64,000 nt of DNA from Firm-04 sp964463355 (GCA_964463355.1 CAYXBP010000009.1:1-64000), one strand, 5' to 3'. Positions 34,204 to 42,110 are shown, numbered from the stretch's first letter. Notes: a model not told the origin generated them from the letters alone. Made by a program: numbers and translations.

Positions 34204-34208
34204 GTCAA
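34180..34208 (-). promoter_or_regulatory. Sigma-A promoter of the secreted-protein gene
   Basis: On the minus strand: TTGACA, 17 bases, TATACT. Confidence 0.88.
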
Positions 34209-34262
34209 CAGAGTATAATAACAATTTACAAAATTTTAACATTCGACACAATTCGACGGCGA

Positions 34263-35651
34263 TTAACGCAAAAATCGCCTAACAAATTTATTCTTATATA
34301 GTTTATCATGTGGGTGGTATCGCAGGGGTAAATCCACCCATGTTTTCTTGTTGACGATGGCTTTTTTGTGTGAAAAAGTATCAAAACCAAACTTGCCATG
34401 ATATGCCCCCATGCCACTTTCCCCCACACCGCCAAAAGGCAGATTGCTTGCTGCCAGATGAATGATGGTATCGTTCATGCAGCCTCCGCCGAAGCGCAGT
34501 TTTTCAGTGAATGTTTTCATTCTCTGTTTGTTTTCAGTAAATAGATACAGTGCAAGGGGTTTGGGTTTATTTGCAAGTATTTCGTAGATTTGTTCTGTTT
34601 GCTGGTATGTGAGAATCGGTAGAATGGGGCCAAAAATCTCCTCTTGCATCACGGCATCAGCAAAAGAAATGTGATCCATCACAGTAGGGGCGATTTGTAA
34701 GGTTTCTCTGCAATACTGTCCGCCGTACACGATTTTTTCATCCTTCATCAGCGAGAGCAGTCGGTTGAAGTGCTTTTCGTTAATAATTTTTCCGTATTCG
34801 GAATTGTGCAGCGGATCAGCCCCGAATTGCGCCACAATCTCTGCACAGATTGCCTCTATCAGCCTTGTTTTGATTTGTTCATGACAGAGGATATAATCAG
34901 GTGCTACGCAGGTTTGTCCGCAGTTGAGGTATTTTCCGAAAACAATGCGTTTGGCTGCCAGTTGGATTTTCGCGGTTTCATCCACAATACATGGACTTTT
35001 GCCACCCAGTTCTAAAACGGCGGGGGTGAGATGCTCTGCTGTATGGCGCAGCACTTCTTTTCCCACTGCCTGGCTGCCTGTAAAGAATACAAAATCAAAT
35101 TTTTGTTCTAGTAAGGCAGTGTTTTCTGCTCTGCCACCAGTGATCACCGCAACATATTCGGGAGCAAAGCACGTTTCTATGATAGAACGTATCACAGAAG
35201 CGGTAGCAGGTGCATAGGCACTGGGCTTGATAATCGCCGTGTTGCCGGCTGCAATGGCATCTACCAGTGGCTCCATGGTCAGCAAAAAGGGATAATTCCA
35301 TGGGCTCATGATCAGCACATTGCCATATGGTGCAGGACAAATGTTGCTGCTTGCAGCAAATTGTGAGAGAGGTGTTGGCACTTTTTTGGGCTTTGCAAAG
35401 CGGCGGCAGTGCTTCGTCATGTAGGTGATTTCCGAGAGCGTGATGCCGATCTCGCACATATAGCTTTCAAGGCTGTGCTTGCCAAGATCTTTTTGCAATG
35501 CCGTAGTAATCTCTCGTTCTTTTGCTGTGATTTCTCGATATAAGCGTTTGAGCTGTTCGATGCGAAAACCCGTAGGTAAAGTGGCTCCGCTTTGAAAAAA
35601 GGTGTTCTGTGCAGCAAGAATTTGCTCAATTTGTGCGCATCCGAATGGCAT
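34263..35651 (-). CDS. Aldehyde dehydrogenase family protein (class 3-like)
   Basis: NAD(P)-dependent dehydrogenase of 462 residues oxidising aldehydes to acids. Key sequences: SPWNYPFLLTMEPL, KPSAYAPATA, FFTGSQAVGKEVLRHTA (cofactor loop), the general base Glu in VLELGGKSP, the catalytic Cys in YLNCGQTCVAPDY and EEIFGPILPI. The C terminus (LRYHPHDKLYKNKFVRRFLR) matches class 3/fatty aldehyde dehydrogenases without a membrane anchor. Start ATG35651 has AAGGAGG at 8 bases. Aldehyde substrate unknown. Confidence 0.94.
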   Translation of the reverse strand: MPFGCAQIEQILAAQNTFFQSGATLPTGFRIEQLKRLYREITAKEREITTALQKDLGKHSLESYMCEIGITLSEITYMTKHCRRFAKPKKVPTPLSQFAASSNICPAPYGNVLIMSPWNYPFLLTMEPLVDAIAAGNTAIIKPSAYAPATASVIRSIIETCFAPEYVAVITGGRAENTALLEQKFDFVFFTGSQAVGKEVLRHTAEHLTPAVLELGGKSPCIVDETAKIQLAAKRIVFGKYLNCGQTCVAPDYILCHEQIKTRLIEAICAEIVAQFGADPLHNSEYGKIINEKHFNRLLSLMKDEKIVYGGQYCRETLQIAPTVMDHISFADAVMQEEIFGPILPILTYQQTEQIYEILANKPKPLALYLFTENKQRMKTFTEKLRFGGGCMNDTIIHLAASNLPFGGVGESGMGAYHGKFGFDTFSHKKAIVNKKTWVDLPLRYHPHDKLYKNKFVRRFLR

Positions 35652-35726
35652 TTGGTGTGCCTCCTTGTTGATGTATGATAATCGCACAAAGCAGGTGACG
35701 CAGGCAGATTTTGTGCGGTTGCGTTT

Positions 35727-35735
35727 ATTATACCA
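35727..35735 (-). promoter_or_regulatory. Extended -10 promoter of the aldehyde dehydrogenase gene
   Basis: TGG-TATAAT on the minus strand, about 75 bases before the start; no convincing -35. Confidence 0.5.
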
Positions 35736-35858
35736 TGTTTGTGATGCCTTTGCTGGGTTTTCACAGTAATTTCATGTTTTGCTGTAGGGTACGTATTACA
35801 ATGTCGCATTCTTGGGTGAATTGCTCAATAAGCATTATTGTGCCGTCGCTATTCCAGA

Positions 35859-36188
35859 TTAAAGTCGAATGACTCGATAGGGTACACCCAACTGTTGGCA
35901 TTGCGCAATGACATACGCCGTGCCGTGTGATGTGCCGTCCCAGAAGGCGAGTACATAATCCGCGCAGGCAATAATCTTCAAATTACGTTTTAGCGGTGCG
36001 GCTTTGCCATATCGACGATAATCGGGTAGAATCTCAAAAAAAGGTAATTGATGTGCAAGGGCGTAATCTTTTGCGCAGCGGTCAATGCCCCTTGCGCCTC
36101 CGCTGATCAGTTCCGTTACATTTGGCGGCAGGTACAGTTGTAAATCTACTGTGGGAATACTTCTTGAACCAATAACTGCAACTCTCAT
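35859..36188 (-). CDS. SLOG-domain (YspA/cpYpsA-like) nucleotide-binding protein
   Basis: A 109-residue Rossmann-like protein. It begins MRVAVIGSRSIPTVDL and contains ELISGGARGIDRCAKDYA, then DYVLAFWDGTSHGTAYVI, the arrangement of SLOG proteins related to DprA/LOG that bind nucleotides or nucleic acid-derived ligands. Start ATG36188 follows AAGGAGCGG. It is divergent from a 56-residue Arc-type repressor with a 110-base shared upstream region. A precise ligand is not known for this family. Confidence 0.82.
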   Translation of the reverse strand: MRVAVIGSRSIPTVDLQLYLPPNVTELISGGARGIDRCAKDYALAHQLPFFEILPDYRRYGKAAPLKRNLKIIACADYVLAFWDGTSHGTAYVIAQCQQLGVPYRVIRL

Positions 36189-36239
36189 TTTCCGCTCCTT
36201 ATGAATATATTTTAGGCACAATTTGCGCCCATATAATCC

Positions 36240-36248
36240 ATTATAGCA
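36240..36248 (-). promoter_or_regulatory. Extended -10 promoter of the SLOG gene
   Basis: TGC-TATAAT on the minus strand, 52 bases before the start; the -35 is weak. Confidence 0.5.
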
Positions 36249-36298
36249 CAAAATGGAGTTAAAATAAAGCCATACTAACTACAAAAAGGAGTTGCATT

Positions 36299-36469
36299 AT
36301 GGCTATCAAAAGTTTATCTATTCGCATTGAGGAAGAAATGTTGGACAAGCTGCACATCGTTGCTGATTATGAAGCGCGTTCTGCCAACAGCCAGATCTTG
36401 ATTCTGATTCGCGACTGCATTGAACAGTATGAACAGAAACATGGCGAGATTGACATCAAGCGTGGTTAA
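36299..36469 (+). CDS. Arc-type ribbon-helix-helix DNA-binding protein
   Basis: A 56-residue protein whose whole length is one RHH domain: the strand KSLSIRIEEE, helix one MLDKLHIVADYEAR, turn SANSQ and helix two ILILIRDCIEQYEQKHG. Such proteins bind DNA as dimers through the strand. AAAAGGAG lies 6 bases before ATG36299. It is transcribed away from the SLOG gene and may regulate it; that is inference from position. Confidence 0.85.
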   Translation: MAIKSLSIRIEEEMLDKLHIVADYEARSANSQILILIRDCIEQYEQKHGEIDIKRG

Positions 36470-36509
36470 GATTTCCACCGTACAGTCCCTTGATTGGTAT
36501 CTGCAACAA

Positions 36510-36546
36510 AAAAGCGTGATGTACGAGAACGGTACATCACGCTTTT
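36510..36546. terminator. Bidirectional terminator between the Arc-type gene and the PAP2 gene
   Basis: AAAGCGTGATGTAC pairs perfectly with GTACATCACGCTTT around a 7-base loop. Confidence 0.9.
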
Positions 36547-36558
36547 GATTTGTGCGCG

Positions 36559-37092
36559 TTACGCGGCAACACCGCGCTTTTTGCAGATGTAGTCGATGAG
36601 CAGCTTGCCAATGATCGCATAGCCGACGCCAAACGCTACTCCTGCAAGAATATCTGTGGGATAATGCACATACAGATACATCCGTGAAAATGCAATCAGT
36701 GTAGCCAGTGCCAATGCCACGATGCCCCAACGCTTATCCCTGAAAAAGACCGCAGTGGCTGTGGCAAAGGATGCCTGTGTGTGCCCTGATGGGAACGAAT
36801 AGTCATTTGGCTTTTCAACTAACAGCTGGATGCCCGTCTGCACATCAAAGGGGCGGATGCGTGCGATGCAGGGCTTTAGGATCAGATTACCGAATACCAG
36901 GCAGCAGATGAGCGCAAATGCCGAGATAAACGCGTATCTGCGCGTTTTTTTGTGGATAAACCCTACCAGAGTCAAAACGATCCAAAACCAACCACCATTG
37001 CCCAGAAAGGTAATGATGGGAAAAACAGCATCGAATAGGCTGCACCGCAGGTTTTCCTGTATCCAGTTGAGTACGTCAAATTCCCACGCCAT
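36559..37092 (-). CDS. PAP2-family phosphatase
   Basis: Membrane phosphatase of 177 residues acting on lipid phosphates, possibly undecaprenyl diphosphate. The three PAP2 motifs are present: KPCIARIRPF (KxxxxxxRP), YSFPSGHTQAS (PSGH) and SRMYLYVHYPTDILAG (SRxxxxxHxxxD). Four to five membrane helices. ATG37092 was chosen because GGAGGTT precedes it by 7 bases; an upstream ATG at 37107 is part of that SD. Confidence 0.94.
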   Translation of the reverse strand: MAWEFDVLNWIQENLRCSLFDAVFPIITFLGNGGWFWIVLTLVGFIHKKTRRYAFISAFALICCLVFGNLILKPCIARIRPFDVQTGIQLLVEKPNDYSFPSGHTQASFATATAVFFRDKRWGIVALALATLIAFSRMYLYVHYPTDILAGVAFGVGYAIIGKLLIDYICKKRGVAA

Positions 37093-37139
37093 GTAGTGAA
37101 CCTCCATTTTTAGATTGCAGAAACTATATTAAATAAGTA

Positions 37140-38048
37140 TTATGAAATTGTTTTGCCGCGTCGGGTTTTCTCTTTTTTGATGGGTGTTTCGGTGCCACCA
37201 CGGTCAGTGAAAACGCGTTCGTCCTCATCAATGGGCTTGTCTGCCTCAGGATTCTGTTCACCGGTTTGTTCGTAATAGGGGTTGATCACATATTTCTGGA
37301 TCACGGGGTAGTTCATAAACAGCACCAGATACCCGATGAATGCAGCAGGGAAAAACGGCAGCAATGCCATAAACAGGCTGTTGATCATGATCAACAAAAC
37401 TGTGATGGCGAGCATCAGCACTGTGCCACACAGCGTGATCACGCAGGCTTTGGGCGAAAGGCAAGCAAGCATAAAGGCATTTTTAAAGACATCTTTTGTT
37501 TTGAGCTTGGTGGTTACGAGCATCGGGAACAGGTAGAAATTCATAAACAGTAAAATGAGTGCCACGGCAATGGTAATGACAAAGAACACATAGGGCCATT
37601 TGGCATTGTATTGCTCCGCCAGAATTGGGTACAGATAAGCACCACAAGAAGCAGATGCGATTACGATGGCGTCAAGGATCCATACCAACAATGACGGGAC
37701 AAAGTTCTTGAAAAAACCAATTTTAAACTCTTCACCGAGGAAGAACGCCTTATCCAGCACGATCAGGCGCAGCACGCGGGTGCAACCTGCCATAATGGGA
37801 CCTTCCAGTACAAACTGCAAGATTACTAAGATTGTGGCAAATGGCACTGTGAATCGATTATCGGTTTCCATGTAGACGATGAGCGATGCGAACAACGGGA
37901 TGTGCAGCATCGTGTACAGGATATTCAAGCTCAGCAGCTTGCCGAGGGAACGCCAGAGCAGTTCCCAAAAACGGAAGAAGGGCTTCTTTTTGGGGGCATT
38001 GGGGTTGATGCCTGGACCTGCGTTTTGATAACTTCCGAATAAAGCCAT
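37140..38048 (-). CDS. DUF624 (YesL-like) membrane protein
   Basis: A 302-residue protein starting with a cytosolic NAGPGINPNAPKKKPFFRFWELLWRSLGKL segment, followed by about six membrane helices and a charged C-terminal tail (residues about 268-302). The N-terminal pattern is typical of the YesL/DUF624 family, often found with carbohydrate transport genes, though none is adjacent. AAGGAGTCG precedes ATG38048. It begins 15 bases after the end of the SpoIIM-like gene. Confidence 0.82.
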   Translation of the reverse strand: MALFGSYQNAGPGINPNAPKKKPFFRFWELLWRSLGKLLSLNILYTMLHIPLFASLIVYMETDNRFTVPFATILVILQFVLEGPIMAGCTRVLRLIVLDKAFFLGEEFKIGFFKNFVPSLLVWILDAIVIASASCGAYLYPILAEQYNAKWPYVFFVITIAVALILLFMNFYLFPMLVTTKLKTKDVFKNAFMLACLSPKACVITLCGTVLMLAITVLLIMINSLFMALLPFFPAAFIGYLVLFMNYPVIQKYVINPYYEQTGEQNPEADKPIDEDERVFTDRGGTETPIKKEKTRRGKTIS

Positions 38049-38063
38049 GAAATGAACGACTCC

Positions 38064-38711
38064 TTATGAATGATTCTTAGTGAGCAACCAGAAAGCCAGT
38101 GTTTCAGCCGTTGCTCCCAGTGGAAGTAAAGCAATTCTGCCGAGAAAATGCAGCACGCATCTCCGCGTAGCGGTGGCGATGTCGGGCTCTGTGTTTCCGT
38201 GCAGCAGGTAGGTAAGTTGCAGTGCTGAAAGCTGTACTGCATCACGGGCAGAAGCGGTCAGTAGCAACGCCGTAAAGAACCCATACGGCAGAATACACAG
38301 TGCTGTATACAAACTGCCATACAGCAACCCCATGGAAACAAACTGCGATGCGGCAGCGATACCAAGGGCGCAGCCGTGGCTGAGCAGCAAGGTCAATGCA
38401 GCTGGTTGTCCGATGGCAGAAAATGCACTGAGCAGCATCAGCACCATAATTGCAGCCGATGGAAACAAGCTTGCCGCAAAGATATCCCACAAGGTTTGCG
38501 CCTGCGTATCTGGGGCAAGACCGTGATCCAGCACAAGCTGATCAGCAGCAGCGGGGTAGTAGCAAAAAAACGCTGTACCAATGCCTACCCCAAGCAGCAC
38601 CAGCAACATCATCAGCCGCCTGGTACGCTGGGAAACCGTAACAATGTCCATGCGCAAGCTGTCCGTGCGGCAGTGCATGGTGCGATAAAAAACACTCTGT
38701 AAAGATGCCAT
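38064..38711 (-). CDS. SpoIIM-like integral membrane protein
   Basis: A 215-residue protein with a basic N terminus and five or more helices. The layout, with LWDIFAASLFPSAAIMVLMLL then a small-residue-rich segment (LLLSHGCALGIAAASQF) and ILPYGFFTALLL, resembles the stage II sporulation protein M family, a part of the engulfment machinery; similarity is by pattern only. ATG38711 follows GGAGGG; the frame is open upstream to 38894 but without a start site. A 9-bp inverted repeat abuts the SD. Confidence 0.6.
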   Translation of the reverse strand: MASLQSVFYRTMHCRTDSLRMDIVTVSQRTRRLMMLLVLLGVGIGTAFFCYYPAAADQLVLDHGLAPDTQAQTLWDIFAASLFPSAAIMVLMLLSAFSAIGQPAALTLLLSHGCALGIAAASQFVSMGLLYGSLYTALCILPYGFFTALLLTASARDAVQLSALQLTYLLHGNTEPDIATATRRCVLHFLGRIALLPLGATAETLAFWLLTKNHS

Positions 38712-38722
38712 ATCATATCCCT

Positions 38723-38743
38723 CCACAGCATGATATGCTGTGG
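38723..38743 (-). promoter_or_regulatory. Inverted repeat next to the SpoIIM-like gene's ribosome site
   Basis: CCACAGCAT and ATGCTGTGG flank a 3-base centre; the right arm on the minus strand runs straight into GGAGGG. It could be an operator or an SD-masking hairpin. Confidence 0.45.
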
Positions 38744-38808
38744 ATAGACAAGTTATGCAACAAATCAGGCAGGTATGGGTAACCTGCCGTGATGTCAAAT
38801 CAAAGATG

Positions 38809-39633
38809 TCATTTTTTCGGCTGTGGACGTTCCTCACCAGCGAGTGCGTAGGCACGGTTGGTGCAGCTGTTGCAGCAACGATAGACGGTATCAATCAGTT
38901 CGCCCTCGCAAAGGCGGTCAAGCCCTGCCAATGTAGTGCCACCAGGGGAAGAAACCATCTGGATGAGTTTTTCGACAGAGTAGCCCGAATCCGTCAGCAT
39001 TTTAGCAGCACCGATCATAGATTGTGCAAACAGGCGCAGTGCTGTATCAGAAGCGATGCCTTCGGAAGTTGCGTAATCAAGGAAGCCTTTTGCGTAGTAA
39101 TACAAAAAGGCGGGGCTGCTGCCGTTAATGGCAATGATCTCCTTCATCTTATTTTCAGGGATCTCTTCGGCGATACCGCAAGCAGAGAACATCTGCATGA
39201 CCAGTGCAAATTCGTCATCGGTGATACCCTTGCATCTTGCCAGTGCAGACGCGCCTTCGCCGAGCATGAGGGGCGTGTTTGGCATCACGAGGATGATTCT
39301 TGCATCGGGAATAGTGTGACTGCGAATGAAATCTGCTGTAATTCCCGCGCAGATGGAAACCACGATTTGTTCGGCGCGAATGGAAATGGAATCCAGAACT
39401 GCACCCAAAACCTGTGGTTTTACCGCCAGCACCAGCATATCAGCGGCATCTGCCAAAGCTTGGGCATCCGTACAGATTGTTACGCCGATGGCTTGCAGTG
39501 CGGCGTGCTTTTCGGGATTGGTGTCATAGGCGAACAATTCTGTGACAGTGCCATTTTGGCACAGTGCTGAGCCTGCAATGCCTTGCAGCATAGCAGAACC
39601 CATATTGCCTGCACCCAGAAAACCGATTTTCAT
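38809..39633 (-). CDS. proC: Pyrroline-5-carboxylate reductase
   Basis: Last step of proline synthesis, reducing P5C with NAD(P)H. The 274-residue protein has the cofactor loop KIGFLGAGNMGSAML, AVKPQVLGAVL, VSICAGI, VMPNTPLMLGEGASAL and the C-terminal signature MVSSPGGTTLAGLDRL. The start at 39633 gives MKIGF with AAAGGATAT 9 bases away; an ATG two codons earlier is closer to the SD. A short GGCAGGT/ACCTGCC hairpin (38768-38788) lies after the stop. Confidence 0.96.
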   Translation of the reverse strand: MKIGFLGAGNMGSAMLQGIAGSALCQNGTVTELFAYDTNPEKHAALQAIGVTICTDAQALADAADMLVLAVKPQVLGAVLDSISIRAEQIVVSICAGITADFIRSHTIPDARIILVMPNTPLMLGEGASALARCKGITDDEFALVMQMFSACGIAEEIPENKMKEIIAINGSSPAFLYYYAKGFLDYATSEGIASDTALRLFAQSMIGAAKMLTDSGYSVEKLIQMVSSPGGTTLAGLDRLCEGELIDTVYRCCNSCTNRAYALAGEERPQPKK

Positions 39634-39666
39634 GAGCATATATCCTTTCGGTGGAATCCACGCGTT

Positions 39667-40287
39667 TCAGGCGGTACCTCTTTTTTTGAGAAACACGATG
39701 CCGTATGCCTTCAGCACAGCTGGCAAGACCAGAGCCATCAGCAGCAGATCCACAGGTAATTCGATGAGATTTTTTGCGATGCGTCCATAAATGGCGATCA
39801 TCAGCGAGGATTCAGAAGCGAGGAATCCATAGTGATAATTGGCAGCCGTATTGCAGATGAGATTGATGAGCAGCACATCAACGATGCGCGCGATGAACAA
39901 TCTGCCGATAATTGCAAGATCATATTGTTTTTGTCGCACGGTGATATAAAAAGGGCGTGCAGCGAATCTATGGTAGGCAATGGTACCGTACAGCAGCCCC
40001 TGCGCAGCCCCAATGAGGACATACAACGATAAAAACCCGCCATCGGGATACGCAATATAGCCTACGATATCGCAAATCGCGCCTGCGGCAAAGCCTACTA
40101 CCGGCCCATACAGCATACCAATGGCAGCGATGGCGAGAAAGGCAAAGTTGATCTTGGTGAATCCCAGATTGACTGTCTGTGACTCAATGATCATAGAAAG
40201 TGCCACCAGCAGACCTGTCACGAGTATGCAGCGCAGATCGGTCAACTCTTTGAGAGAGCATCGAAACGCTTCGGAAATTTTCTTCAT
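39667..40287 (-). CDS. folT: ECF transporter S component, folate-type (FolT-like)
   Basis: Membrane substrate-binding subunit of an energy-coupling-factor transporter, expected to bind folate. The 206-residue protein has six helices; TKINFAFLAIAAIGMLYGPVVGFAAGAICDIVGY is the typical FolT-family helix 2-3 region. The specificity is supported by an upstream tetrahydrofolate riboswitch. ATG40287 follows AAAGGAGTG, which is fully masked in a hairpin. proC begins 34 bases downstream. EcfA/EcfT modules are not in the window. Confidence 0.93.
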   Translation of the reverse strand: MKKISEAFRCSLKELTDLRCILVTGLLVALSMIIESQTVNLGFTKINFAFLAIAAIGMLYGPVVGFAAGAICDIVGYIAYPDGGFLSLYVLIGAAQGLLYGTIAYHRFAARPFYITVRQKQYDLAIIGRLFIARIVDVLLINLICNTAANYHYGFLASESSLMIAIYGRIAKNLIELPVDLLLMALVLPAVLKAYGIVFLKKRGTA

Positions 40288-40294
40288 AACAAAT

Positions 40295-40332
40295 ACACTC
40301 CTTTGAACATTGGCTAATGCACAAAGGAGTGT
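40295..40332 (-). promoter_or_regulatory. Shine-Dalgarno sequestering hairpin before folT
   Basis: ACACTCCTTTG and CAAAGGAGTGT pair perfectly over 11 bp around a 16-base loop. The 3' arm contains the whole folT SD (AAAGGAGTG), and the 5' arm directly follows the riboswitch aptamer. This is a translational expression platform. Confidence 0.82.
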
Positions 40333-40350
40333 GAGGGCTCGCTTTATGCG

Positions 40351-40455
40351 TCAGCGGGATGCGACAGCCAAACCGCAAGTGTGATGCTTCACACTTTTCG
40401 TCCTTCCGGCAACTCCCCGTCCGGAGGGCACTTTACGCAAGGCTGTCTACTCTGA
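40351..40455 (-). ncRNA. Tetrahydrofolate (THF) riboswitch
   Basis: On the minus strand the aptamer runs from TCAG to CTGA (P1). The conserved AGTAG joins to ACAGCC, which pairs with GGCTGT (P2); then GCGTAAAGTGCC, GGGGAGTTGCC, ACGAA, a CACACTT-side hairpin and finally CGCATCCCG before P1 closes. These match the conserved segments of the folT-type THF riboswitch of Firmicutes. The gene controlled is a FolT-like S component. Confidence 0.88.
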
Positions 40456-40473
40456 AGCTTTGAAAACAGAGTA
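40448..40473 (-). promoter_or_regulatory. Possible anti-aptamer hairpin upstream of the THF riboswitch
   Basis: TACTCTG and CAGAGTA (7 bp, 12-base loop) could pair; the 3' arm includes the 5' strand of P1 and part of the conserved AGTAG, so it would compete with the aptamer. Confidence 0.4.
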
Positions 40474-40498
40474 AACGAACTGTGGTAACAGGGCAAAA

Positions 40499-41458
40499 TC
40501 AGATGCTGATGATGCCAGAGATATCATACAGGTCATCCTCAAAAGGCTTAACCATTTGCAGGGCTTCGTGGATGTCGTAGTCCACAAACTTATTGCCACG
40601 GATACCGATGACACGGTTGCCGATGCCCTGCTCCAGCAGGCTGACGGCATAGTAACCCATCTGGCTTGCCAGAACACGGTCACGCACGGTAGGAGAACCA
40701 CCGCGCTGCACATGACCCAGGATGGTCGCACGGGACTCGATACCAGTCTTATCTTCAATGAACTTTGCAATTTCATTCGAGTTGCCGATTCCTTCGGCAA
40801 CCACAATAATAAAGTTTTGCTTACCTGCCTGACGGGTACGCTCCATTTTTGCGACTACTTCATTCATATCGTAGGGACGCTCAGGGCATAGCACCTCAGT
40901 AGCACCACAGGCAACGGCAGTATTCAAGGCGATATACCCTGCGTGGCGACCCATAACTTCCACCACGGAGCAACGATCGTGGCTGTGTGCGGTATCGCGG
41001 AGCTTGTCCACCAACTGCACAACGGTATTCATAGCGGTATCATAGCCGATGGTGAAATCAGTGCTGGAGATATCATTATCAATGGTGCCAGGGATGCCGA
41101 TACAGGGGATGCCTCTTGCGGACAGATCGCCTGCACCGCGGTAAGAGCCATCGCCACCGATGGCTACCAGCCCCTCAATGCCCATCTCCTTGCAGGTTGC
41201 TACGGCCTTTTGCAAACCTTCTTCTGTTTTGAATTCGGGGCAGCGCGCTGTAAACAGCAGTGTACCGCCGCGCTGGATGATAGACGATACGGAACGGACA
41301 TTCATATCAAATACATCGCCGTTGATCAGACCGTTGTAACCTCTGCGGATACCGACAACCTCCATGCCCTTATTCAGTGCAGTACGGGCCACCGCACGGA
41401 TCGCAGCGTTCATGCCGGGAGCATCGCCGCCACTGGTCAACACACCAATTCTTTTCAT
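40499..41458 (-). CDS. pfkA: ATP-dependent 6-phosphofructokinase
   Basis: Glycolytic enzyme phosphorylating fructose 6-phosphate. The 319-residue protein shows RIGVLTSGGDAPGMNAAIRAV, GYNGLINGD, AIGGDGSYRGA, the catalytic GTIDNDISSTDFTIGYDTA, VEVMGRHAGYIAL and LGHVQRGGSPTVRDR. Gly residues at the GGDG motif indicate ATP rather than PPi use. AGGAGGAA precedes ATG41458; the open frame to 41509 has no site. A consensus-like promoter stands about 80 bases upstream. Confidence 0.97.
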   Translation of the reverse strand: MKRIGVLTSGGDAPGMNAAIRAVARTALNKGMEVVGIRRGYNGLINGDVFDMNVRSVSSIIQRGGTLLFTARCPEFKTEEGLQKAVATCKEMGIEGLVAIGGDGSYRGAGDLSARGIPCIGIPGTIDNDISSTDFTIGYDTAMNTVVQLVDKLRDTAHSHDRCSVVEVMGRHAGYIALNTAVACGATEVLCPERPYDMNEVVAKMERTRQAGKQNFIIVVAEGIGNSNEIAKFIEDKTGIESRATILGHVQRGGSPTVRDRVLASQMGYYAVSLLEQGIGNRVIGIRGNKFVDYDIHEALQMVKPFEDDLYDISGIISI

Positions 41459-41532
41459 TTTGTTTCGTTCCTCCTGATCATGGAAATATGCAGTAGTATG
41501 ATTCTTCACACTACAAAAGCTTGCTACATACT

Positions 41533-41560
41533 ATTTTACTACTTTTCCCGATTTTGTCAA
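41533..41560 (-). promoter_or_regulatory. Sigma-A promoter of pfkA
   Basis: On the minus strand: TTGACA, 16 bases, TAAAAT. Confidence 0.72.
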
Positions 41561-41653
41561 GGGGGTAAAAGCCATTTTTTTGCGATGCGGATGTTTTTAC
41601 AGAAAGTCGTTGTAAATTGTCCTGTTCTTTGGTGGAAATGCCCACAGCCGATG

Positions 41654-41689
41654 AAAAAGCATCACGCCCCGCGCAGGGCGAAGCGTGAT
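41654..41689 (-). terminator. Terminator downstream of the S4-domain gene
   Basis: ATCACGC pairs with GCGTGAT, with a further GC-rich inner part, and the minus-strand tail is GCTTTTTC. It lies about 90 bases beyond the S4 gene stop; bases 41690-41776 hold no gene. Confidence 0.72.
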
Positions 41690-41776
41690 ATTTGTGTGTT
41701 CAAAAACGCAGAGAACATCTCTGTGGGCTGTTTCCTGCCTCTGTAGCGCGTTGAAAAGGCGGCTGTAGTTTGTAAT

Positions 41777-42019
41777 CTATGGTTCAATGGTATACATGGT
41801 AGCGGCATCCTCTTTGCGGATGACCTCATTGATGGCAGCAACGCGCACGCGCATTACCTTTTGCCCCAAAGAAATCTCCAGCAAATCGCCAATTTTCACT
41901 TCATAGGATGCTCTTGCAGGTTTGCCGTTGACGGCGACTCTACCTGCGTCACAAGCCTCATTCGCAACCGTTCTGCGCTTCATCAGGCGCGAAACTTTTA
42001 GATATTTGTCCAATCGCAT
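41777..42019 (-). CDS. S4-domain RNA-binding protein (Hsp15/RqcP-like)
   Basis: An 80-residue single S4 domain: MRLDKYLKVSRLMKRRTVANEACDAGRVAVNGKPA, then KIGDLLEI. Relatives include Hsp15 and RqcP, which bind ribosome or tRNA-carrying 50S subunits in quality control. Start ATG42019 follows GGAGGAATA. It lies 99 bases after mazG, a common neighbour of this family in Firmicutes, with a structured inverted repeat in the gap. Confidence 0.9.
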   Translation of the reverse strand: MRLDKYLKVSRLMKRRTVANEACDAGRVAVNGKPARASYEVKIGDLLEISLGQKVMRVRVAAINEVIRKEDAATMYTIEP

Positions 42020-42056
42020 GGTATATTCCTCCAAAACGCGAGATTCTGGGTGACAC

Positions 42057-42110
42057 CGTACAAAGTTGATGTGCAGCTGCGCGGTTCAGCTTTCAAGCAG
42101 GCTTTGTACG
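42057..42110 (-). ncRNA. Structured intergenic element between mazG and the S4 gene
   Basis: CGTACAAAG (42057-42065) pairs perfectly with CTTTGTACG (42102-42110). Inside, AGCTG (42075-42079) pairs with CAGCT (42087-42091). There is no T tract on the minus strand, so it does not look like a terminator. Confidence 0.45.
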
